In this document: in pieces, positions 49,376-59,539 of the stretch | How the letters are laid out: every line of letters starts with the position of its first letter | Numbering within the stretch: the stretch's first letter is position 1 | Source of the DNA: Saccharum officinarum | Lineage: Eukaryota > Streptophyta > Magnoliopsida > Poales > Poaceae | DNA length: 64,000 nt | NCBI GenBank assembly: GCA_020631735.1 | Contig: CM036159.1 | Span: 15,663,511-15,727,510 of the forward strand | Direction: 5' to 3' | The notes under the pieces: generated by a model | What the model was told of the DNA's origin: nothing | Databases searched by the model: none | Seen by the model: the letters and a program-made list of their open reading frames with translations, nothing else | Made by a program: the position numbers and the translations under genes

Positions 49376-49617
49376 GGCCTCGTTCACTTCCCATCACAAC
49401 CCAAAATATTTCCTCTTCCACCTATCACATCAAATCTTTCGACACATGCATGAAGCATTAAATGTAGGTAAAAAAGATAACTAATTACATAGTTTGTCTG
49501 TAAATGTCGGGACGAATCTTTTGAGCCTAGTTAGTCCATGATCGGACAATTTTATCAAATAACAACGAAAGATGCTACAGTAACTTTTCACCTACTTTTC
49601 GCGAATTGAACACACCC
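49376..49617. mobile_element. Tourist-like MITE, TCA target duplication
   Basis: The 242-bp element starts GGCCTCGTTCACTTCCC and ends CGCGAATTGAACACACCC, inverted relative to the 20728 copy. TCA repeats at 49373-49375 and 49618-49620. Confidence 0.93.
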
Positions 49618-49620
49618 TCA

Positions 49621-50287
49621 GTCGCATACTCACACGCCCTCTGCTGCTGCTGGACACTGGAGTCTGGAGCCGCCCGGCCCGGGTCTCCCTCTGCGTTTGG
49701 CCCCTTCCGTCTCGTTCATCAGGCTGGCACGTGCGTCCGGTCCGTCCGGGCGACAACATTCTGATGGGCGGGAGTAGTTTAATTTACACGCGAGCGAAGA
49801 GAAGCGTGCCGCTAATTTGCTCGTAAGAACCGCTGCTTACTACTCTACGGCTCGTGTGAAAGGCTGTGCAGCGAAGTGGCGGTGAGCGCGGCCACGGGCC
49901 ACGCCGCGCGCGCGCCTCGGGTTTCCTGCGCGCGGCGTCGTCGTGGTGGCTTGCAAACCACGCCTGCCTCGCGGTCTCGCACGCAGGCAGACCGCAGCGC
50001 TCCTAGCCGCTAGCGAGCGTCTTGGGCTGGCCACGGCGTTTGGATGGATCGGGGCGGTTAGCTTAATCCGACACCGAAACCTACGTCCCTCCTCCATCAT
50101 TCCGATGGCGCTGGCGCACGCGCGGCCCCATGCACATGTCCGCGCCTTTTGTCTAGCTCCCGCTCCCGCACGCATGGGAACAGCAGCTGGGGACCGCCCG
50201 GGCGGGCTCTAGACTGATGGAGTACGTGTGCATGCACCCGCCCGGGACCTGAAAGTCTCTACAAAGATGGCGGGAGTGTTATACCTG
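49621..50287. other. GC-rich intergenic, no gene seen
   Basis: Composition-driven open frames occur on both strands at 49840-50212. No conserved motif was recognised. Confidence 0.45.
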
Positions 50288-50631
50288 GGCCTTGTTGAGC
50301 GTCTCTCCCAAAACTTTACACCTTATCAAATCAGATATTTGATATATCCATAGAGTATTAAACATAGGTTAAAAAATAACTAATTGTACAGATTGCGTGT
50401 ATTTTACGTGACGAATTTGTTGAGCCTAATTAATCTGTGATTAGACAATGTCGTACTACAGTAAACATGTGCTAATGACAGATTACTTAGTCTTAATCAA
50501 TTCATCTCACAGTTTACAGGCGAGTTCTATGATTAGTTTTTTTTATTAGTGTCAGAACACCCCTTCCGACATCCTATAAAACATCCAATGTGACACCCCA
50601 AAACTTTACATCCCTGAAACTAAACAAGGCC
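50288..50631. mobile_element. Longer MITE of the same family
   Basis: The 344-bp element has left end GGCCTTGTTGAGCGTCTC and right end GAAACTAAACAAGGCC. It is longer than the usual ~243 bp and contains two copies of the AATTAATCTGTGATTAGAC-like core, which suggests an internal duplication. No clear target duplication was found. Confidence 0.8.
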
Positions 50632-50665
50632 TTAAGGCAAGTACCAACATTTGTCCGCAGCATTA

Positions 50666-50820
50666 AATGTAGACGGAAAAAAACTAATTACACAGTTTGG
50701 TAGAAAACCACGAGACGAATCTTTTGCGCCTAATTAGTCTATGATTGGACACTAATTGTCAAATACAAACGAAAGTGCTACAGTAGCTAAAGACAAAAAA
50801 TTTCACGAACTAAACACACC
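50666..50820. mobile_element. MITE fragment, left half missing
   Basis: The stretch carries GCATTAAATGTAGACGG, the ACGAGACGAATCTTTTGCG core and the end CACGAACTAAACACACC, but no left terminus. It is bracketed by two copies of a ~90-bp sequence (50568-50667 and 50825-50910). Confidence 0.75.
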
Positions 50821-51000
50821 AGTTTGTATCCTATAAAATATCCGATGTAATACTCTAAAACTTTACGCCTCTGAAACTAAACAAGCCATGTTAGAACATT
50901 TGTCCGCAGCAATTACTCCTGTGTAAGTGTAAGTGCCCAAGCGCCAAATGGGCTTAGTGCTGACTGAGCTGCTGCTGCTGCGGGAGCCGGCAAGGGAGGG

Positions 51001-51491
51001 GGGCCTGGTTTAGATTGCTCCCAAATTACAAGTTTTTATACTCTCTCTCTATCACATCAAATTTAGGGACATATACATAGACTAGTAAATATAGATAAAA
51101 AATAACTAATTGCATAGTTTAATTGTAAATCACGAGACGAATCTTTTGAGCCTAGTTAGTCCACGATTGGACAATAATTATTAAATACAAACGAAAGTGC
51201 TACGGTACCAAAAAAATTCTTACTTTAGGGTGTGTTCACTTCGCGAAAAGTAGGTGAAAAGTTACTGTAGTATTTTTTCGTAGTTATTTGGCAAAATTTG
51301 TCCAATCATGAACTAATTAGGCTTAAAAGATTCGTCCCAACATTTACAGACAAACTATGCAATTAGTTATCTTTTTTACCTACATTTAATGCTCCATGCA
51401 TGCGTTCAAAGATTCGATGTGACGGGTGACAGAGGAAATATTGTGGGTTGGGATGGGGAAGTGAACAAGGCCTTAGCCATCTAAACAGACC
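51001..51491. mobile_element. MITE interrupted by a second MITE
   Basis: The outer element begins GGCCTGGTTTAGATTGC at 51003 and resumes after the inserted copy as CCATCTAAACAGACC. The two ends are inverted repeats of each other. It is split by the 245-bp element at 51228-51472. Confidence 0.8.
51228..51472. mobile_element. Tourist-like MITE nested in another, TTA duplication
   Basis: The 245-bp element starts GGGTGTGTTCACTTCGCG and ends GAAGTGAACAAGGCC. TTA repeats at 51225-51227 and 51473-51475. The flanking sequence belongs to the 51001-51491 element, so this copy is the younger insertion. Confidence 0.93.
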
Positions 51492-51503
51492 TGGGACGAT
51501 GAC

Positions 51504-51746
51504 GGGTGTGTTTAATTCCCTGGAAAAGGGTGAAAAATGTACTGTAGCACGTTTTGGCTTTATTTGGTAAATAGTGTCCAATCATTGACTAATTAGGTTC
51601 AAAACGTTCATCTCGCAAAGTACAACCAAGATGTACAATTAGTTTTTAATTTCATCTACATTTAGTACTCTATGCATGTATCGCAAGTTTGATGTGACGG
51701 TGAATTTTTTTTTTTGGAATAATGTTTTTTTGAACTGAACACAGCC
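51504..51746. mobile_element. Tourist-like MITE, GAC target duplication
   Basis: The 243-bp element starts GGGTGTGTTTAATTCCC and ends TTGAACTGAACACAGCC. GAC repeats at 51501-51503 and 51747-51749. The target is not the usual TWA, which shows relaxed site choice. Confidence 0.9.
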
Positions 51747-51800
51747 GACGAGAGAGATGCCCGACCTGCACCGCCGCTGGTCCGCTGCACGTACAGAAAG

Positions 51801-52291
51801 GCGCTGTGTTCGGTTCGCGGAAAGTAGATGAAAAGTTACTGTAGCATCTTTTGTTGTTATTTGGTAAAATTTATCTAATCATAGACTAACTAGGCTCAAA
51901 AGATTCGTCCTGACATTTACAGATAAACTATGCAATTAGTTATCTTTTTTACCTATATTTAATGCTCTATGCATGCGTCGAAAGATTTGATGTGATGGGT
52001 GGAAGAGAAAATATTTTGGGTTGAGATAGGAAGTGAACAAGGGGTGTGTTCACTTCGCGAAAAGTAGGTGAAAAGTTACTGTAGCATCTTTCGTTGTTAT
52101 TTGGCAAAATTTGTCTAATCATGGACTAACTAGGCTCAAAAGATTCGTCCCGACATTTACAGACAAACTATGCAATTAGTTATCTTTTTTACCTACATTT
52201 AATGCTCCATGTATGCGTTGAAAAATTTGATGTGATGAATGGAAGAGAAAATATTTTGGGTTGGGATGGAGAAGTGAACAAGGCCAAGGCC
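51801..52291. mobile_element. MITE with a second copy inserted in its last bases
   Basis: The outer element starts GCGCTGTGTTCGGTTCGCGG. Its right end, GAAGTGAACAAG, continues after the nested copy as GCC, rebuilding the usual GAACAAGGCC terminus across the insertion. Confidence 0.88.
52042..52285. mobile_element. Tourist-like MITE nested at a MITE terminus, AAG duplication
   Basis: The 244-bp element starts GGGTGTGTTCACTTCGCG and ends GAAGTGAACAAGGCC. AAG repeats at 52039-52041 and 52286-52288; these three bases belong to the outer element's terminus. The nested and outer copies are very similar. Confidence 0.93.
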
Positions 52292-52353
52292 TAAGCTGGA
52301 ACTGAAAGGGACCGGCACCCGGCAGCCACATCGCTAGTAGTTAAATAGCCCTA

Positions 52354-52593
52354 GCCCAAGTTTAGATCACCTTAAAATTTTAAGTTTTTTCACTCTCTCT
52401 CCATTACATCAATTTTTAGCCGCTTGCATGGAGTACTAAATGTAGGTAAAAAATATCTAATTATACAGTTTAGTTCAAAATCACGAGATGAATCTTTTGA
52501 GCCTAGTTGGTCTACGATTGGACAATATTTGTCAAATAAGACGAAAATGGTATTATTCATCAGGTTGAAAAAATCTTCGATCTAAACAAGGGC
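52354..52593. mobile_element. Tourist-like MITE, CTA target duplication
   Basis: The 240-bp element starts GCCCAAGTTTAGATCACC and ends CGATCTAAACAAGGGC. CTA repeats at 52351-52353 and 52594-52596. Confidence 0.9.
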
Positions 52594-52745
52594 CTAGCGT
52601 GTCTTTTCTGCGAGTTACAGTAACCAATTCGCTAGCTAGCTAGCATAAGGCATGGGTCTCCTCGATCTAGCTTGTACGGTGACACTGTAATCGCCTGTGC
52701 TGTCTTTGGCATTCATGGTCCGCACGCATAGCATAGGTCTACTGT

Positions 52746-52999
52746 GGCCTTGTTTAGATCCTAAATTTTTTCCCAAATTCCACTATGTAAAAAGGAGATT
52801 CCTCATCACATCAAAATACCGGCAAATGCATGGAGTACTAAATGTAGATGAAATAAAAAACTAATTGTACAGTTTTATTGTACTTTGCGAGACGAACATT
52901 TTGAGTCTAATTAATCAATTTTTGGATAATTTTTTACACTAAAAAACAAAAGTTGCTACAGTGTTCCCGGGGCGCTGCTTTCAGGGTCTAAACACGGCC
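52746..52999. mobile_element. Tourist-like MITE
   Basis: The stretch starts GGCCTTGTTTAGATCC and ends GGGTCTAAACACGGCC. The core reads ACTTTGCGAGACGAACATTTTGAG. No exact 3-bp duplication was found at these limits. Confidence 0.88.
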
Positions 53000-53024
53000 T
53001 ATAATTATAGTACGGTATTACTGA

Positions 53025-53252
53025 GGATGTGTTTAGTCCACAGAAATTTTTGGTTTTGACTACTGTAGCACTTTCTTTTGTATTTGTCGATTAGTGTCTA
53101 ATCATGGACTACTTAGACTCAAAAGATTTTGTCTCGTGGTTTTTTTACCAAACTGTGTAATTAGTTTTTTTTATTTATATTTAATACTCCACATATATAT
53201 ATCAAACGTTCAATGTGAGAGGGAATCTTGAAATTTTTTGAGAAACATGGCC
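53025..53252. mobile_element. Tourist-like MITE, diverged
   Basis: The stretch starts GGATGTGTTTAGTCC and ends TGAGAAACATGGCC. The core (CATGGACTACTTAGACTCAAAAG) is recognisable but diverged. Confidence 0.8.
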
Positions 53253-53288
53253 TAATATGGTTCCGCGGGATACTAGCCTTTGGCTTAA

Positions 53289-53347
53289 ACTGGAGTGTTT
53301 GGGTTAGTTATTACTTAGTTACGATCGATATGCCCAAACACTCCAGT
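53289..53347. repeat. Short perfect hairpin
   Basis: Arms ACTGGAGTGTTTGGG (53289-53303) and its exact complement (53333-53347) are separated by 29 bases. It could be a very small foldback element. The stem is too short for a confident microRNA precursor. Confidence 0.85.
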
Positions 53348-55103
53348 GACACACATACAGTACCATTGATCGATATGTAGATGTATCCTGTGGAGTCGTG
53401 GACCCATATACCAGTGACACTTTGGTGAAGTACGTTACCAGCAAACAGAATGTCAAGTTTTGAAATTATCCTGTGATTGTTAATTAAGTGAGAAACCAGA
53501 AGGAGCTCACATCAGTTAAGAATTCGTTTCGCAACAGCTTCGGGAATTGTGCACCCCCAAAGTATTATAGCCAATCAATAACAATTTTTAAAACCCTGTA
53601 GATTAATTAACCACAAGACATGCATCTCCATGTACGCATACAATGAGTCGCAGATCTCGAGTTCACGGTTCCATATACATGCATGTTTAGTTTAGGGACA
53701 GGTTGAGAGCTTTCACGCGAGACATACTTTACACCAAACAGCGAGCCCAAGCTATATAGTAGCGCCAGCAGGAGAGAGTGAGGGTTGATGCACGACATGA
53801 CTAGAGAAGAAAAGAACAAAAGAGAAGTCCTGCTTGCAGGACTGGATGCATGGAACCCAACGGATGCTGCCGGGCTTCTTGTTTACCCGCTCCTAGGAAG
53901 CTTGACATGCACGGAGATGCCAAGCAAAGCAACGCAACCACAAGCTAAGCTAATCCGTTGTTTAGAGCTGGCTTGACAGGGATAACATCGATCACAGCAC
54001 TTCAGGAGAGGAAAAATTGTAAAGCTAATCTTTGCGCATTTGTTGAGGGGAAACTAGCTTTCCAATATCGATCCCGTGCATCATCAGATATTGCCCAAAC
54101 GCATCTTCAGAACGTGCGAGTACACACGTACACTGATTGATGTGGTGAAAAACGCTAGCTGACACACACAGCAGAGTATTAGGAGGGTGAAAAAAAAGGG
54201 TCGAGTACTGCGGCATATAATATGCTTATTACACTTGCTAGTTGTCTCAATCAAAGTCGTAATGAATCTGAATCACAGATGACAACCATGAGTGACATAA
54301 ATAAATGAATAAAAACATATATATAGCGTGTGATATGAACCCATCCGAATCCGATCCCAACAATTCTAACCTTTGACCAGTTGATCCAAGCAGACACTAC
54401 TAGCTTAGCTAGTGCCTCTCTCCTATCATTATTGTACTTTGTATGGCCAGCACAGCATGCTCTCGCTGATTTCTGAAAGCTCACCAAATCATCAAACAAC
54501 TGATGGGAATGAACTCGTTGATGACCAAACAAAAAAAGTGGGTGAAGCTGTCCAGTACCGTACGTGGCATGCACGCTCTATCTACTAGTAGCACACACAA
54601 GCTGAGATGCATAAAATCTCAACGGCTCCAGCGAAATGGGTACGTATAACCGCCGGTCTTTGGCTCATCTCCCACGCACGCAAGCCCTAGGATTAAGACA
54701 TGATTGTAGGCGGTGCCAACTAATCCCTTTTTAACCCTACTTTGGAGCCCCCTAGCCCGGTGGCCGAGGAATGATGCGTGCCCTCGCCTCACATGGGGAG
54801 GGGATGGGAATCTCGGCTTGTTTACACGGGGACGCGTGCCGCGCGCACCTCCTCCTCTGTCCTCTCACGGTCGGTCGCCCTCGCACACTCTCTTTCGCGG
54901 TCTCGCCTTCCTTTCCTTCTTCCTACGTGGTCCCCGCGGGGGGGTTGGGATTTGTGCAGCAAAGCGGCAATTGACCAGTAGGAGTACACCGCTCCATGAG
55001 TGCGTGGCCGCTGGTAAAATAAATGCCCGCTTGGAGGAAACTTTACTGCTCTGGCTTCTATCTTATGTGGGCCCACGAATAGTGTACCAGTAACAGTAGA
55101 CTT
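53348..55103. other. Intergenic, no gene seen
   Basis: About 1.75 kb with short frames on both strands, including a 107-residue minus-strand frame at 54251-54574. None has a recognisable domain or spliced partner. Confidence 0.4.
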
Positions 55104-55312
55104 GGGCTGGTTTAGATGAGTTCAAAATTGCTAGTTTTTACACTCTATCCATCAAATCGAATCTAGGGATACATGCATGGAGCAGTAAATGTAGATTAAA
55201 AAAAATAACTAATTGCACAGTTTGATTATAAATCACGAGACGAATCTTTTGAGCTTAGTTAGTTTACGATTGGGACAATAATTGCCAAATACAAACGAAA
55301 GTGTTGCATAGC
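55104..55312. mobile_element. MITE, right end missing
   Basis: The stretch starts GGGCTGGTTTAGATGAG and carries ATCACGAGACGAATCTTTTGAG. It stops at AAAGTGTTGCAT, where the next MITE begins, so its right end was lost or displaced. Confidence 0.78.
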
Positions 55313-55545
55313 CCCTGTTTAGTCCCAAAATTTTGTAAAATTTTTTAAGATTTCTCGTTACATCGAATCCTTGGACGCATGCATGAAACATTAAATATAG
55401 ATAAAAAAATAAAACTAATTACACAGTTCAGACAAAATTCAGGAGACGGATCTTTTAAGTCTAATTAGACCATGATTGAACACTAATTGCCAAATAACAA
55501 CGAAAGTGCTACAATACCATTTCTCAAAAAATTTCGTGAATGTCG
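55313..55545. mobile_element. MITE, right end eroded
   Basis: The stretch starts GCCCCTGTTTAGTCCC directly after the previous copy and carries AGGAGACGGATCTTTTAAG. The final inverted end (expected near AAATTTCGTGAATG) is incomplete. Confidence 0.78.
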
Positions 55546-55968
55546 TAAAAAAACTATGTATGGTACCGTATGTATTGTTTCCTTCCTTTCTGCGTACTAC
55601 CAGTAGTACTAGTACTCGGACGTACGTATACTACTCCACTATTCATCTCATGGTAGTACGTAAACCGTAGACTTCTAGTGGATTGGAGGAGATAATCTCC
55701 ATCTCCTGTGCCCCTTTTCGCTTTCGACGAGTGGCGGAAGCAGCTAGCGGGTCGGGGGCAATACGGCTTTCGCTTTCTTCGCAGCCGATTCGTAGGATTC
55801 AGGGGCACGTGCAGCACGACCACCGTGCGGTGCGTTTCGCGCACGGCCGACGCAAAGGATATCCGAATCCACCAGCTATACGGCCGGTCTGAAAGTACTC
55901 GACATTTTACGAATCTCTATCTACTACAAGGGGAAGGGTAGCGTAAAACCTCGCTCACACTAGTCGCA

Positions 55969-56094
55969 GGGATACTCTAAAACATACTCTAAAGTTTTAG
56001 AGTATGAATATAGAGTAAAAACTGCTGCACTACTCTAAAACGATAGCTATACTTTCTCTCACTCTATATTTAGAGTAATACAGTGCTTACTCTA
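55969..56094. repeat. TACTCTAAA repeat block running into gap
   Basis: The motif TACTCTAAA and its complement occur at least six times, including a near-perfect palindrome CATACTCTAAAGTTTTAGAGTATG. It resembles one side of a repeat whose other half lies in the gap. Confidence 0.7.
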
Positions 56095-56194
56095 NNNNNN
56101 NNNNNNNNNNNNNNNNNNNNNNNNNNNNNNNNNNNNNNNNNNNNNNNNNNNNNNNNNNNNNNNNNNNNNNNNNNNNNNNNNNNNNNNNNNNNNN
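56095..56194. other. Assembly gap, 100 N
   Basis: Exactly 100 unknown bases, entered from the left through the repetitive TACTCTAAA block. Confidence 1.
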
Positions 56195-56553
56195 TATATA
56201 TCCTTTAATTTTGTAGACTCAATCATCAATGCAGTATATTGATCTTATTATGTTTTATTGTTTATAGTTGAGGGGCGGGGCGTGGGGGTATGTGTTCGAA
56301 CAGGCTAAGACCTGAAATTTCTCTCAATCTTCTAAGCATCAGATTAGCGAAGTCCAAAGGTTACAAAGATTTGTCTTACTTCTAGAGGTGTTCGGAAGTT
56401 CCAAAAAAAATTCTCTAAAAGTTCTGGAGTTCACGAAAAACAAACAAAATCTAGTAAAATTTCAGAAATAAATTGACGAATTATCACATTTCCTTGAGTT
56501 GTAGGTGTAAAAATCAACATCTAAGGTTGTCACGACAACATCAAAATTTATTA

Positions 56554-56683
56554 TTCCCTTCATTCTAAATTATAAGATATTTTAATTTTTTTAGATACAT
56601 TGTATTTGCTACGTGTTTATATATACACTATATCTAAATACATATTAAAAAACAAAACATCTCCTAATTTGGAACGAATGAAG
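56554..56683. mobile_element. Short Stowaway-like MITE
   Basis: The 130-bp element has left end TTCCCTTCATTCTAAATTAT and right end complement CTTCATTCGTTCCAAATTAG. TA flanks both sides (56552-56553 and 56684-56685). Confidence 0.75.
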
Positions 56684-57142
56684 TATTTGGCAGAAGTAAT
56701 CGGAACACACTTCTGCTGCTGCTTCTCCACCCGAAGGGTGGATCAAAAATTGGGGAGCATTCCATAGGAGCTGATGACATGAAACTGAGGAAGCCTTTCA
56801 GGCTGGCAGGACCCACACAGTAAGCTCCAAGGCAGCGCGTCCAACTGCCGCCAAGTGTGCATCTTCCCCGGGCAGTTGGATAAGCCGGGGGCCTCACCTT
56901 GGTCTCAACTCCGTCGTCGCCACTCAGCCACTACACGCAGCACAGATCAGCCACTTCCGACCGTCGCATTCTTCACGAGTCCTCCGGCGCAGCGCGCACC
57001 TTCTCAAACCTTCCTTCTTTCCTCCACTCCACTGCTCCATACCAAACCTTTTTAAGGTCTCCCATGGGGTCGCTCATAGCAAAACAATAGAAGCAGAACA
57101 AGCACAGAACTGTCAAGCTCCGCAGGCTGCAGCTCGTCCCCA
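56684..57142 (+). promoter_or_regulatory. EGY3 upstream region and leader
   Basis: This is the sequence before the EGY3 start codon. EGY3 relatives are reported as heat- and stress-inducible, so I looked for heat-shock elements (alternating GAA/TTC at 2-bp spacing). None is convincing. GGAAGCCTTTCAGG near 56788-56801 has GAA and TTC at the wrong spacing. No TATA box was assigned. Confidence 0.35.
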
Positions 57143-59231
57143 ATGGCGTCTGCCTCTCTTGCGTCTTCTCTCTTGTGCAGCAGCAGTGCTTCTACCAGTA
57201 GAATCGCAGCCATGCCAAGAGTAAGCAGGAGTCCTGTTTTCTCCAAGAACCAGTACAGGCCACCTCTTCGGCCACTGCTTAGGAGTAGTTCAGTAGTTAG
57301 GCGATCGTTGCAGCAGGAGCAAGAGGAGAGGGCGGGCCCGGCGTCCTCCGTCTCCGTGGCCTCCGGCGAGCAACAAGAGGAGGCGACGGCGTCGCATCAT
57401 GTCGGCGAGGTGGATGAGGCAAGGCGTCGGCTCATGTTGGAGAGGCAGATAAGGGAGGCCATGGAGAAGGCGGCGGCGAGGAGAAGAGGAGCACGGACGA
57501 GCAGCAGGAGGTGGACTGGAAGTCAGACGAGGAGTTCAAGAAGTTCATGGGCAATCCCTCCATCGAGGCCGCCATCAAGTTGGAGAAGAAGCGCGCCGAC
57601 AGGAAGCTCCGCGAGCTGGACCGCGAGCCTGACGCCAACCCCGTCGCCGGCCTGTTCCGGGGCTTGGCAAAGGACCAGCTGGCTCGGGAGAAGCAGAGGC
57701 TGGAGCTGGCGGAGCAGACCTTCAAGGCACTTGACCTCAACAAGGTAATTGCCCTCTTGAATTCGCTCTGCTTGATTTTGATTACCAGATGGGAGAAAGA
57801 TTTGAACTTGGGTGATTGACTGATTGGTGCCGACGCGGCGTGGCGCTTGCAGCTGAAGAGCTGTTTCGGGTACGACACGTTCTTCGCGGTGGACGTCCGG
57901 AGGTTCGGCGACGGCGGGATCTTCATCGGGAACCTGCGTAAGCCCATTGAGGAGGTGCGGCCCAAGCTGGAGAAGAAGATCTCCGAGGCGGCCGGAACAG
58001 AGGTCACCCTCTGGTTCATGGAGGAGAAGAACGCCGACATCACAAAGCAGGTCTGTATGGTTCAGCCCAAGGCAGAGATCGACCTCCAGCTCGAGATCAC
58101 CAAGCTGAGCACGCCGTGGGGATACCTCAGCGCCGTGGCGTTGGCGGTCACGACCTTCGGGACGATCGCACTCATGAGCGGCTTCTTCCTCAAGCCCGGC
58201 GCCACGTTCGACGACTACGTCTCTGACGTGCTTCCTCTGTTCGGCGGCTTCCTCACGATACTCGGCGTCTCTGAGGTACGGCGGTCGGCGGCACAATCTC
58301 CGGCTTACTGTGCACAGCTGCTTGTGAATGTTTTCGCTGCGTTTGTGGTGCTCTGCTGATGATGATCATGTGATGGCAGATCGCGACGAGGCTGACGGCG
58401 GCGAAGTACGGTGTGAAGCTGAGCCCGTCGTTCCTCGTGCCGTCCAACTGGACGGGTGCCTCGGCGTGATGAACAACTACGAGTCGCTGCTGCCCAACAA
58501 GAAGGCCCTGTTCGACATACCAGTCGCGCGCACGGCCAGCGCGTACGTCACGTCGGTGGTGCTTGCCGTCTCGGCGTTCATCGCTGACGGCAGCTTCAAC
58601 GGCGGCGAGAACTCCCTGTGAGTCCTGCATGCAACCATCATCGCTCGTGTCTTCTGTTCGTTCGTGACACCCGTTCTGACTGACACTGACACTGGTTGCA
58701 ACTGCAATGGTGGCGTTCAGGTTCGTGCGGCCGGAGTTCTTCTACAACAACCCGCTGCTGTCGTTCGTGCAGCTGGTGATCGGCCCCTACGCCGACGAGC
58801 TCGGGAACGTGCTCCCGAACGCGGTGGAGGGCGTGGGCGTGCCAGTGGACCCGCTGGCGTTCGCGGGGCTCCTGGGCATCGTGGTGACGTCGCTGAACCT
58901 GCTCCCGATCGGGCGGCTGGAGGGCGGGCGCATCGCGCAGGCGCTGTTCGGGCGTGGCACGGCGGCGCTGCTGTCGTTCGGCACGTCCATCCTGCTGGGC
59001 GTGGGCGCCATCAGCGGCAGCGTGCTGTGCCCGGCGTGGGGCCTCTTCGCCACCTTCATCCGCGGCGGGGAGGAGATCCCGACGCAGGACGAGATCACGC
59101 CGCTCGGCAATGACCGCTTCGCGTGGGGGTTCGTGCTCGCCCTGGTCTGCCTCCTCACGCTCTTCCCCAACGGCGGCGGCACCTACTCCGCCTCCTTCCT
59201 CGGTGACCCATTCTTCAGAGGCGGCATCTAG
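57143..59231 (+). CDS. EGY3: EGY3-type chloroplast pseudoprotease (site-2 protease family)
   Basis: This is a membrane protein of the chloroplast related to EGY1/EGY2 zinc metalloproteases but lacking the zinc site. Four exons are 57143-57744, 57853-58275, 58380-58617 and 58721-59231. The amino end (MASASLASSLLCSSSASTSR) is Ser/Arg-rich like a transit peptide. The conserved EGY3 core follows: FMGNPSIEAAIKLEKKRADR, FIGNLRKPIEEV, SPSFLVPSNWTG, VMNNYESLLPNKKALFDIP. Where active EGYs have HExxH, this reads SEIAT across the exon 2/3 junction, and the later zinc-binding LDGGR reads LEGGR. Exon 1 is one base short near 57471-57482 and exon 3 is one base short near 58454-58457. Exon lengths confirm both losses, because 602 and 238 should be 603 and 239. 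With both restored the protein would be about 591 residues, normal for EGY3. These may be sequencing errors and not true mutations. Confidence 0.92.
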
Positions 59232-59539
59232 ACGGACTGAATTGATCTCCTTCCGTGTATATTTATAAATAAAGTTATTAGTACTCTAGGCTAATAGCCA
59301 CTCTACTAACCACTCACCACTCTGCAGTTTTCACGGTTAAAGTCTTTCTTGCGAGGTAGGAGTAGATCTCTTCACGTATTGTGTAATATAATGAGCATTA
59401 TATAAAGGATAAACAGTTTTATTAATCTATATAAATAAATAGTTAGCTGGTTCGGCACATCTCAATCCTCAAGAAGACAAACTTTTTTAGTTTAGCCAAA
59501 TATATAAAAACTATTAACATTTATCATTAGATTAGATTG
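59232..59539 (+). other. EGY3 3' untranslated region and short spacer
   Basis: An AT-rich tail with AATAAAG at about 59268-59274 could be the polyadenylation signal. No other feature was seen before the gypsy LTR. Confidence 0.5.

Noticed and set aside
54251..54574. 107-residue minus-strand frame
   Set aside because: No recognisable domain, no spliced neighbours and no codon signal; kept only as intergenic.
57523..58296. 257-residue frame antisense to EGY3
   Set aside because: It is a shadow of a well-supported GC-rich gene on the + strand.
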